Assembly (NCBI GenBank): GCA_964036045.1 | Contig: OZ038380.1 | Coordinates: 70,540,186-70,604,185 of the forward strand | DNA length: 64,000 nucleotides | Source: Eutreptiella sp. 'Long Island Sound 2002' | Taxonomy: Eukaryota; Euglenozoa; Euglenophyceae; Eutreptiales; Eutreptiaceae | Direction of reading: 5' to 3' | Shown: piece after piece, positions 11,069 through 21,600 of the stretch | Numbering within the stretch: the first letter of the stretch is position 1 | Layout of the letters: every line of letters begins with the position of its first letter | Made by a program: the position numbers and the translations under genes | Notes under the pieces: generated by a model | The model's database searches: none | Seen by the model: only the letters and a program-made list of their open reading frames with translations | Told to the model about the DNA's origin: nothing

Positions 11069-14000
11069 TCATTCATCAATGAGTCCATCCATGTCATCCA
11101 CTGGCTGCGAGCAACTGGGCTGGGAGCTGCTTGGTGGTGCCGCAAAATGCGTGACACGGTCCGTGTCTGGCACAAACACATCCCATTCTGCCAATAATGG
11201 CAACGCGTGCTGCGTAGCAAGGTCCCGCAGTTCCCGCCGAGTGCTGTTACCCGCCACCTTCATACCAAGCACATCAAGACAATGCACCAACGCCCCCCTC
11301 GTCCAATCACGCAGCCTGCCATTCTGCGCTGCCATTACCAACTTCGCCTGCATCCTGGCCACACCGCACCCCTTATTTGGCTTGCGTGCTGTGGCCAATT
11401 CGTCTGCACTATTGTTCTCCCCCTCAACACAGACATCATCTACAACATTCACCACCACGTCCCCGCAAGGACGCGGGCTTGCGCAAAAGCATGCATGACA
11501 CACTAGACATGTATTGCACCAGATGCGAACCTCCTTCTTGCATGTGGCACACTCCATACCTCTGCGAAAAGTGATGAGTTCGTGGTTGCCAGCATGCGAG
11601 TCAGGGGTCCCATCTGGTGCCCCAGTGCGTACCACATCAGCCTGGTGCCGTTCTGTACCCTATTCTGAGGGGGCCGTGGAGGCTAGTCGTGTACCCGGCC
11701 CTCCAAAGAAGGGCAGGTTGTCACCATCATCAGCCACTGCTTCATTACCTTGTAGACACTGCAGCATCGCAGCTTCCAGAGATTCCCTTTGACTTACCTT
11801 CCTTGAAACCCTCTGTCTTGGGTGCGGATTGAAGCGTGCACGGGCAGCCAAGTGGCGTGCCACTGCAACACCTTGTCCCTTTGCCCATTGCTGTAAAGGG
11901 GGCAAGTTGGAATGCAATGCCATGCACATGCTGAGGACATGTGTCTCCACAATGTCATGCATATTGCTGCAGAACCTCCCACGCAAAGAGATGGCACGCT
12001 CTACTGCAGCTTCAGCGGGGCAATACGTTCGCAATAATGCGAGAACGCACCACACATTGACCCACTGTGCATGTGCCCTTTCAGGTGCCAATGCCTCCCA
12101 CATCTTGGATATTTGCACAGTTGCAAAGTGCTGCACCATGTGCTCCTTAAGGCCTGCCCATTCTACCAAGGCACGGTCACAGTTCACATGTGCTGCGCAC
12201 AACTCTTCTTGGTGTGCAGCCATAAACTGACGCAACTGCTCTACCCCATATGCAGCACGCTCATTGACCGGGAGGCCAAGGAAACGGCCATGGTCCAACA
12301 ATACTGCGCACTCCAACAACCCCCTTGGGTCAATGGTTGCCTGCCCCTCCTTGATGCCTGCAAGCAACACATCAGTTACTGCACGCGCCTGAACGCCAGG
12401 AAAAGGAGGGGTCATTACACACTTCTGCCCACCTGAATCAAACTGGACCAACTGCACACCATGCCATGCAGCGGTCGCAGTTTGCTCCTTGGACTGCAAC
12501 CACCCTTGACCCTCCTCGCAAGCCACCTTCTGCAACCGGGCTTGTAGCATACCTGTGGCAGTGGCTAAGTGTGCACATGTGGGCGCGCGCAGTTGTGCCA
12601 CACTGTTAAAACACCACATGCCATGCAGGATGTCCCCATAAACCACCCCCCATGCAAGCAAACTGGCATCATGGCAGCCCTCCCACACATCCTCCTCCTT
12701 GGTAGAATGCTGCAACTTGGAATCCAAGTGTCGTGCCACCCAGGGGACATTGGCCAAAAAAGCAGTGTTGCGCCGTGCATTTGCCTGTGACCACGTGATG
12801 CGATGACTTGTGGGGATCAGTTGCAAGCCACTACGGTTATCCTGCACGTGCTTCTGCACACACTTTTGCAACTCCTTCCACTGCCGTGCCCCACTGTACA
12901 AGCCTCGCTGCCGATCGACGGCCGCCATGTAATCAACATGGGTCGGGCCCGCGGCTCCAACGCAAGTCCCAACTTGCGCTGCAACACATGGCACGGCTCA
13001 CCCAAGGGTGTCATCAATACCAACCATTTCCCAATCAAGGCAAACACATTGCTCTCAATGATAGAGACATCAACAACCTGCCGCGCACTGGCACCCCGCA
13101 CACCAAGGTTGGAAGCCCCGTCCACTGTAAAGGTCACTACCCTCTTTGCCCACCAATCGCGGTCAGGAATCCAGGACAGCAGGACGCATTCCAGCTGTGT
13201 TGCAATCTCATGCGCATCACCACAGGCCACATCCACCACCCCAAGGAACACCTCACACATGCCCCCAGGGCCAGTCCCCGGGAAAATAAGCAGAATGGCG
13301 TACTAACTGATGCGATGCCTTTGCCTATCCGAGCCGTCAAGCAACACTGCAATGAACGTTGCCAGAAATAAGGTGTGCGTCACCTCATCCTGCATGGCAC
13401 CATGCATTGCTGCAATAGCCTTCTCAACTATCCACCGCCGTGATGCATGGTGCCCAGGGGCAGATGTCAAAGAGCAGTGCAGAAGAATGCGCTCACTTAT
13501 TGCACGGACGGAAGTGCACATGCGTAACCCAATATACACCTCAAACAACCGTGACAGATTGGCTGCCTCAGCATCCGAAATAGCCACACCAATGTCCATG
13601 GCTTCCCCCCTGATGAACACAATGTTCCCTCCCACCACCTCAGCGGTGGCAGCAGCAGTGGGGCACAATGCGCGATATCGCTCTGCACAATGCAGCTTGA
13701 AGCTGTCCTCGGCCAGTCGGTGGTGGTGCCCTGGCCTACGCAGATTCTTTCGCGCTGATGTTGTGCCACGTGATAACCCCAAGTGGCTTTCCAACAGCTC
13801 CTTCCGCCATGTTTTTGGGCCAGAGGTCTTCATGCGCATCCCTGCACCATATGTTCCCAATACCAAGGCTTCACTGTTCTTAGGGGGACGCGCCACCCCA
13901 GGAATGCCACACACATTTGCCCACGCACAACACACACACTCAACACCCCCACTTGTCGTGAACTGATACTGCCAATGAGCGGCCACAAACATTTGTAGTG

Positions 14001-14643
14001 TCTTTGGACCACTGTCCAGTTGCATGGGAGTGGCCTGCATCAACACGCACAATGCATCCTTCCCTGATGCGGCCAATGCAACAGACCTCAACCTGTCCTG
14101 CTCCACTGGCTGTGCCACTGACGATTGTGACGTGCCATGCTCTGCATGCCGCGCATCCCACTCTTTTGCATGCTGTGCTCTAAGTTGCATCTGGTGTGCT
14201 TCAACACGCACTCTCAGATGCCTTGCCACTCGCACCTTGCGCTTCTGCAGCAACTGTGCCACTGCCTCAAAAAATTCTGAGGACGTCTGTAGCGGCGCCG
14301 AGGCAGCCACACACATCTCATCAGGCATGCTCTGGGCATGCATACTCATGTTCCGGTGCTCTACCCTTGATGCACTCTGTGTTGCAGTTGGGGAAGGGGG
14401 GGGTGCACCTTGTGCCAGCGCCGTGGGTGGCACAGAGGCGTCCATAGGCACGCTCTGGGCATGCATAGGCCTGTTCTTCATGTACCCAACCCTTGATGCA
14501 CCCTGTGTTGAAGGAGGGGTGGGGGGAGACGCACCTGGTGCCAGCGCCATGGCTGGCACCGAGGTGTCAAAAGGTACGCTCTGGCCATCCCGTGTCTGAC
14601 CAAGGGCCGGTGGTCCTGTCCGTTGGGAGGCAGGCTGCGACAT
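11069..14643 (-). CDS. hAT-like transposase with C-terminal zinc-ribbon and SAP-like region
   Basis: From ATG 14643 (or the next ATG at 14550) the frame has a Pro/Ala-rich N-terminus and a Cys/His region (CVCCAW near 13930) like a BED-type finger. It then reaches a first hAT-like catalytic Asp (AVLLDGS, ~13340), a TAG at 13303-13305, and a second Asp segment (FTVDGASNLG, ~13120). A change of frame between about 12960 and 13040 leads to the insertion region and a hAT C-terminal dimerisation-like motif (PAEAAVERAISLRGRF, ~12010). TAG 11660-11662 then joins a further ~190 residues with CxxC...CxxCxxCxxxC (CATCKKEV, ~11520-11560), which resembles zinc ribbons at transposase C-termini. A SAP-like segment (LDVLGMKVAGNSTRREL, ~11260) follows, and TGA 11069 ends the frame. 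The frame change means it is either inactive, or carries a small intron or sequence error. Confidence 0.65.
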
Positions 14644-16458
14644 GTCTGGTACAACCAAATCTGTTTGTTTCCGCTTGTATAGCAGATTCGTCGCTTTTCG
14701 CGGGTCGGGTAGGGGTCATGGCCTTCACCGTGGTGTCATTAAAGAGCCACCACCTGTCGTTGAAAACGACATACACCACAAAGTGACCCTCCTCCCTCGT
14801 CGATCCAATGTGCAACACCATGGCATGCAAGGACCATTGCCACCCCAAGCAATCGAGAAACTCATGGTCCACAACCAACTTGTACTCCTACTGGTTGTGG
14901 ACATGTAACCCCACGACCTCATTGAACACCAAAAATGTATACATTGCTGCCTCCCTGAGGTCACCCCCACACGGACAGGGGGGGGGGGGTTATCAGGTAA
15001 CCCAACCGGTCGCCCCTTCATTCCCTCCTTCACGCGCTTTCGCACACTTTGCCCCTGATTCGTCACATGCAATATCTGCGCTGGCATGGCTGTCTGCCCT
15101 CCCTCCCGCAGAACCTTCACCCGAAAGGCACCACAGTATTGCCAGAACTGCTCGTAGGACAAACAACATGACAAAGCAACCACCCCAGCGGCCGTGAGCT
15201 TGGGCACCATGTACTTCCAACATTCGGCCATCTCTGCCTGCCCCATCCATTGGAATTTTGGTGCAGGGGCTTTGCACTTGCATCGCCCGCTGCATCGGCA
15301 CACCGTCTCACACATGGCATCCTCCATGGCCAGCCTCTCAGCAATGTCCTGTGGATTGTATGCACCACCTCCTCCATGTGCCACAACACCCTGCCACAAT
15401 GGTCCCCAGACACCCTCCTCGTCCAGGAATCTTGCGTGCTGTCCTTTTTGCCGACCCGACGCCACCAACAGGCACCGCAGCGTGGTACCCAACCAACACC
15501 AGTTGTACCCATATGGATTCTGCATTCCCCATGGTCGCCGCGGTGCTCCACCAAGTGGCCCACTATGCACATGCATGTAAGCGGAATGCGGTCTCATTGA
15601 GGAATGCAGGGTCCCACGGCGGGAGTGTCCGCCGGTCACCACGGGAGACAACACCACCAACCTCCTCTCCCCATGCCAAGAACAAGTGCCATGCCATGCA
15701 CCCGTACATACGGGAACCGGTTGCTGGCATACATCGTACGTGGCGCCATCCCGTGTAACACCATCCAAGCATTGCATATTATATCTCCGTCCACCCGGAC
15801 CATTAGATACACCACCCACCTCCACCCATAAGTGTCCCCGCGTGTGCTGGCCGGTGGAAAACACTGCCGACCAAGGGGACGCGTCATGCACATAATGACG
15901 CGGTTTTGTGAGGACATTGCAAGACAATTGCATGGTGGTCCATGTGAACCAATCGGGCAACATCTGCCTTGCCATCTTGTTCACCAGGGTCACAAGTGGC
16001 TTGTAGTTGCGCGTATGTTGCACTAGACGAGTGCGGCGGCAGTCTCTTGCATTGGTGTGGCCCTTCATACCACCAACCCCTAGCTGCAAATGCCACGCTC
16101 GAAACCCCCCAACCGGCCCACGCTTGTATGGCAAGATGCCCATCATCCCGTGCAACGTGCAAAAGGGGGCTACCTGCAGCGAATGGTCAAAGGCTGCACC
16201 CCGGAAATGACCACCTCCTTTGACACCATCTCGTTCCGCCTCGGCAAAAACCACCACCGTCGCCCGGTGGCACTGCTCCTCCATATCCCCACAGTCATGG
16301 AAGTGCAGCGGATTCTCCCGTCGAGGCACCCAAACAGCAGCGGATGTCAACGCGCCGTCGATCCCAAACCCTGATGTCACATTGCTGAACCTGTTTGATC
16401 GCAGCAACACCACACTACCATCCACATGCTTCGCCAAGGCAGCAAAGTGCTCAGGCAT
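14567..16458 (-). CDS. 2OG-Fe(II)-oxygenase-like domain fused to UCH/USP-like cysteine protease
   Basis: From ATG 16458, residues ~175-270 look like a double-stranded beta-helix dioxygenase: RHYVHDASPW...GHLWVE, then GAWHGTCSWHGERRLVVL. H256 and R265 sit where the distal His and the 2-oxoglutarate Arg would. Aligned by spacing, the proximal HxD reads H188-Y-V190, so the metal-binding Asp may be missing. Residues 314-331 (NPYGYNWCWLGTTLRCLL) match a ubiquitin-protease Cys box with C321 as nucleophile. A Cys cluster (CRCSGRCKCK) follows at 387-396. At the G/C homopolymer 14979-14989 the good frame shifts by one base. In the new frame, past TAG 14888-14890, comes a His box (EEGHFVVYVVFNDRWWLFND, 14760-14815) and TGA 14567. 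Both protease boxes in order make that domain fairly secure; the oxygenase call is softer. The end overlaps the transposase ATG 14643 by 77 bp. Confidence 0.6.
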
Positions 16459-16892
16459 TCCCCCTTGGGTTTCTGTGCAAGTGGTATAGGAGACTCCTCC
16501 AAGGAACTCGCCACCCCTCCATCACTAACCGCCGGTGTCAGACATGCAGGGTGGGGGGCTGGGGAGTGTGGCGTGAGAACCCCTGTAGGGTCTGTTATGG
16601 ATGCAATGGAAGGTGACTCATCGGCGGGGCACACCTGGGACCTGGGGTCTGGTGTTCCATGTCCAACACATGCCCGGGAGTCGGTCGCACCACCTGGGGG
16701 GGGGGGGGGGGGGGAGGTGGACTGAACACCTCACCACGGCTATCCACCCTTTGTGCACCTGCCGGGGGACCACGCCCTTGTGCTAGGGAGGACGAGGTGG
16801 GAGTCACAGACTCATCGCTTGAGGGGTCTCTTGCCATGAGCACCGCCGCTCCAACCCCCTGCGCTATGGCAGAGGACGTGGAGTCACTTGGG
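16459..16892 (-). other. proline/serine-rich open stretch between two minus genes
   Basis: Minus frames here (RDPSSDESVTPTSSS, then after a 17-base G/C run PADESPSIASITDPTG...) read like a disordered leader. It could be an N-terminal extension of the oxygenase/protease gene, but frame changes at the G-run (about 16697-16713) and near 16465 would be needed. No domain is seen. Confidence 0.3.
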
Positions 16893-18074
16893 TCACCCTT
16901 CTGGACTTAATTGTTGGGTGTATGGTGGCTGTACACCGGCCGCCTCCATCTCCTCCGTGAGCACCGCCGCTGCAACCCCATGCGCTACGGCAGAGGACGT
17001 GGAGTCACTTGGGTCACCTTGAGGGTGCCCTTGTGGACTTAATCGTTGGATGTATGCAGGCTGTTCGCCGGCCGCCTCCATCTCCTCCACTAGTAGCTGC
17101 AACATCTCAAGACCTCCATCATCCCTCCACGCGTTGTCCACCACCCGTACGGCCGCATGCAAACGGCCGGGGTGACTGTCTGGCACCTCTGGGCTGAAGA
17201 AGCTGCAACGCAGCAACAGCTCGTTGCAGTCTTGCATAGGCACCCGCATGCTGTTCGCGAAGTGGCAGCCCAGCGTGTATGCTGCCACCAGGCTGTCCTC
17301 GGTCAATGGTTCCTGGCGCTGCTCTTGCAGCCCCTGGTATGCAATCGTGAGGCAGCGGGCTGCCCCCCGGGCGGCTTGCAGCAACGCTTGGTCAAAGCGC
17401 TCTTGCCGTGTTTGGGTGACAGTGACAGACGCACGTGGGACCGCAGCCTCAGGCAACAATGAGTTGCGCCGACTGGTAGCAGGCGCCTTGGGGCCTGGCA
17501 ATAGGTCGCTCACCGGTGGTTTGGGCCCACTTGTCGCTTGGGGCCACAGATATGGGCCAGGCGTAACGTGGCGAATAGCCTTGTCATAGAAGTAACCCGT
17601 GGTAGGGGTGGGATATGCCGCGTCCCCAGTCCAGAACGGCCACTCGTCGACCAGAGGTAGGGCACGCACCAGTTCAAACCAAACGTCCCTTTGCTCTGCT
17701 ATCTTCACACTTGACGGCCACCCGGCAATAGCACCGGCCTTACGACTGCCTGGCCGGCCACTGTTCCATTTTGCAAGTCGTTCCCATAGTTCTGTGGCAA
17801 CCTCCCGGTAGTGCACGAGGCTACCCCCATCATGCATGGTGGGCTTGGCAAACCCATGCTCGGTGTACATGAACCGGCCCAATGCCCTGCAACTATGCGG
17901 ATCCACCACGTCAAGGTCACTTGAGGCCATGCGGTTCTTCAACCGTCGCCATAGGGGCCCGGCCACGTCCGGCGTGGCCTGCCACCCCAATTGTCCTTTG
18001 GCCAGCATTAGGCCATACTTCATTCTTGCTGGCTCCCGGAAGTGCTGCGGTGGCCATTCAGCAGGCTGGTCCAT
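16893..18074 (-). CDS. uncharacterised protein of the giant element, ends in duplicated 21-residue motif
   Basis: The ATG at 18074 opens 393 codons to TGA 16893-16895. There is no family I recognise. The first ~130 residues are Trp-rich (PLWRRLKNRM, ELWERLAKWN). The middle is Pro-rich. A helical segment (RFDQALLQAARGAARCL) follows. The C-terminus holds a duplication: EEMEAAGEQPAYIQRLSPQG and, 53 residues on, EEMEAAGVQPPYTQQLSPEG. Open codons continue upstream through TAA 18099-18101, and another frame from ATG 18255 (MASRGPAGEPQDKPGWHFEY) looks coding, so the real start may be at 18255 with a one-base frame change near 18155. It lies between the satellite and the oxygenase/protease gene on the same strand. 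Confidence 0.5.
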   Translation of the reverse strand: MDQPAEWPPQHFREPARMKYGLMLAKGQLGWQATPDVAGPLWRRLKNRMASSDLDVVDPHSCRALGRFMYTEHGFAKPTMHDGGSLVHYREVATELWERLAKWNSGRPGSRKAGAIAGWPSSVKIAEQRDVWFELVRALPLVDEWPFWTGDAAYPTPTTGYFYDKAIRHVTPGPYLWPQATSGPKPPVSDLLPGPKAPATSRRNSLLPEAAVPRASVTVTQTRQERFDQALLQAARGAARCLTIAYQGLQEQRQEPLTEDSLVAAYTLGCHFANSMRVPMQDCNELLLRCSFFSPEVPDSHPGRLHAAVRVVDNAWRDDGGLEMLQLLVEEMEAAGEQPAYIQRLSPQGHPQGDPSDSTSSAVAHGVAAAVLTEEMEAAGVQPPYTQQLSPEG

Positions 18075-18339
18075 TGCTTGGCTCGTGCACCACGACTGTT
18101 AGTGGTTTGGGTGACCTTCGTGGCTTGCAGGGTCCACAACCGTGACCACTATGGGGCTCCCACAACTCGGGGGGGCAATCAGGGGCAGGTCCTTGGTACT
18201 CAAAGTGCCAGCCGGGCTTGTCCTGAGGCTCACCAGCTGGTCCACGAGACGCCATTGTGGGTGGGTTTGTTGTCGAGAGCGCTAGGGCTATGACAACAAA
18301 CGAAGTGCTGCGGCTCAGTGGCACGCAGTGGTTACATCA

Positions 18340-18560
18340 AGGCTTAGTCGCGAAGCGCAATGGCTTGGACCGAAACCGAAAGCTGTGGCTCAAAGGCGCA
18401 CAGTAGGCAACCAGGGTTCAGTCGCGAAGCGAAGTGGCTCAGACCGAAACCGAAAGCTGTGGCTCAAAGGCGCACAAGGCGATCAAGGTTCAGTCGCGAA
18501 GCGCAATGGCTCGGACCGAAACCGAAAGCTGTGGCTCAAAGGCACACAGTAGGCGAACTG
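18340..18560. repeat. three tandem copies of a ~70-bp unit
   Basis: The segment AGTCGCGAAGCG...GACCGAAACCGAAAGCTGTG...GGCTCAAAGG occurs three times (starting at about 18346, 18420 and 18491), with units of 74 and 71 bp. It lies upstream of the minus gene beginning at 18074/18255 and before the satellite edge, so it could be promoter sequence or an element sub-terminal repeat. The plus-strand ORFs over it are repeat translations. Confidence 0.85.
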
Positions 18561-18657
18561 GCAGAACGCGAACTCACACAGGAAAAGGTGTAATGAGGCA
18601 AAAACAAACTACAAGGAGAAAAGGTACAGATGAGACCACAGAACCTGGACGCACCAT

Positions 18658-21600
18658 ATCCGTCAAATGTTTTGGGGGTGATACTTTTGGTGGTGACATC
18701 TGACGGACGTACATCCGTCAAATATTTTGAGGGTCTACATCCCCGAAATATTTGACGGAACCACATCCGTCAAATATTTTGGGGCTGTAGGCCCCCCATA
18801 TATTAGACGGAACCACATCCGTCAAATATTTTGGGGGTCTACAGCCCCCAAATATTTGACGGAACAACATCCGTCAAATATTTTGGGGGTGTAGACCCCC
18901 CAAATATTTGACGGACGTACGTCCGTAAAATATTTTGAGGGTCTACAGCCCCCAAATATTTGACGGAACCACATCCGTCAAATATTTTGGGGGTGTAGGC
19001 CCCCCAAATATTTGACGGAACCACATCCGTCAAATATTTTGGGGCTGTAGGCCCCCCAAATATTTGACGGAACCACATCCGTCAAATATTTTGGGGCTGT
19101 AGGCCCCCCATATATTAGACGGAACCACATCCGTCAAATATTTTGGGGGTCTACAGCCCCCAAATATTTGACGGAACAACATCCGTCAAATATTTTGGGG
19201 GTGTAGACCCCCCAAATATTTGACGGACGTACGTCCGTAAAATATTTTGAGGGTCTACAGCCCCCAAATATTTGACGGAACCACATCCGTCAAATATTTT
19301 GGGGGTGTAGGCCCCCCAAATATTTGACGGAACCACATCCGTCAAATATTTTGGGGCTGTAGGCCCCCCAAATATTTGACGGAACCACATCCGTCAAATA
19401 TTTTGGGGCTGTAGGCCCCCCATATATTAGACGGAACCACATCCGTCAAATATTTTGGGGGTCTACAGCCCCCAAATATTTGACGGAACAACATCCGTCA
19501 AATATTTTGGGGGTGTAGACCCCCCAAATATTTGACGGACGCACATCCGTCAAATATTTTGGGGCTGTAGGCCCCCCAAATATTTGACGGAACCACATCC
19601 GTCAAATATTTTGGGGCTGTAGGCCCCCCATATATTAGACGGAACCACATCCGTCAAATATTTTGGGGGTCTACAGCCCCCAAATATTTGACGGAACAAC
19701 ATCCGTCAAATATTTTGGGGGTGTAGACCCCCCAAATATTTGACGGACGTACGTCCGTAAAATATTTTGAGGGTCTACAGCCCCCAAATATTTGACGGAA
19801 CCAAATTCCGTCAAATATTTTGGGGGTGTAGGCCCCCCAAATATTTGACGGAACCACATCCGTCAAATATTTTGGGGGTCTACAGCCCCCAAATATTCGA
19901 CGGAACCACATCCGTCAAATATTTCGGGGATGTAGGCCCCCCAAATATTTGACGGACGTACATCCGTCAAATATTTCGAGGGTGTAGACCCCCCAAATAT
20001 TTGACGGAACCGCATCCGTCAAATATTTCGGGGGTCTACAGCCCCCAAATATTTGACGGAACCACATCCGTCAAATATTTTGCGGGTCTACAGCCCCCAA
20101 ATATTTGACGGACGCACATCTGTCAAGGGTTTTGGGGGCTGTAGACCCTCAAAATATTTGACGGATGTACGTCCGTCAAATATTTGGGGGGCCTACACCC
20201 CCAAAATATTTGACGGATGTGGTCCGTCAAATGTTTCGGGGGTGTAGACCCCCCAAATATTTGACGGGCGTACGTCCGTCAAATATTTTGAGGGTCTACA
20301 GCCCCCGAATATTTGACGGAACCACATCCGTCAAATATTTTGGGGGTGTAGACCCCCCAAATATTTGACGGAACCACGTCCGTCAAATATTTTGAGGACC
20401 TACAGCCCCCAAATATTTGACGGAACCACACCGTCAAATATTTTGGGGGTGTAGGCCCACCAAATATTAGACGGAACCACATCCGTCAAATATGTTGGGG
20501 GTGTAGGCCCCCCAAATATTTGACGGAACCAGATCCGTCAAATATTTTGGGGGTCTGCAGCCCCCAAATATTCGACGGAACCACATCCGTCAAATATTTT
20601 GGGGGTCTACAGCCCCAAAATATTTGATTGACGCACATCCGTCAAAGGTTTTGGGGGTGTAGACCCCCCAAATATTTGACGGACGTACATCTGGCAAAGG
20701 TTTTGGGGGTGTAGACCCCTCAAATATTTGACGGACGTACATCCGTCAAAGCTTTTTGGGGGTGTAGACCCCCCAAATATTTGACGGACGTACATCCGTC
20801 AAATATTTTGAGGGTCTACAGCCCCCAAATATTTGACAGACACCCATCCGTCAAATACTTTGGGGGTGTAGGCCCCGCAAATATTTGAGGGACGTACATC
20901 CGTCAAATATTTTGAGGGTCTACACCCCCCGAATATTTGACGGACGAATATCTGGGGGTGTAGACCCCCCCAATATTTGACGGAACCACATCCGTCAAAT
21001 ATTTTTGGGGTGTAGGCCCCCCAAATATTTGACAGAACCACATCCGTCAAATACTTTGGGGGTCTACAGCCCCCAAATACCCCCTAAATATTTGACGGAC
21101 GCACATCCGTCAAATATTTTGAGGGTCTACACCCCCCAAATATTTGACGGACGCACATCCGTCAAATATTTTGAGGGTCTACACCCCCCAAATATTTGAC
21201 GGACGCACATCCGTCAAATATTTGGGGGGTCTACAGCCCCCCAAATATTCGAGGGACGTACATCCGTCAAATATTTGGAGGGTCTACAGCCCCCAAATAT
21301 TAGACGAAACCACATCTGTCAAATATTTTGGGGGTGTAGACCCCCCAAATATTTGACCGAACCACATCCGTCAAATATTTTGGGGGTCTACAGCCCCCTA
21401 ATATTTGACGGATGCACATCCGTCAAATATTTCGGGGCTGTAGACCCCCCAAATATTTGACGGACGTACATCCGTCAAACATTTTGAGGGTCTACGGCCC
21501 CCAAATATTTGACGGACGCACATCCGTTGAATATTTAGGGGGTGTAGACCCCCCAAACAATTGACGGAACCACATTCGTCAAATATTTCGGGGGTCTAGA

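Noticed and set aside
11069-14643. In-frame TAG codons explained as pyrrolysine or single amber read-through
   Set aside because: Both TAA and TAG occur, in many unrelated genes and without a common following context, which fits whole-codon reassignment better.
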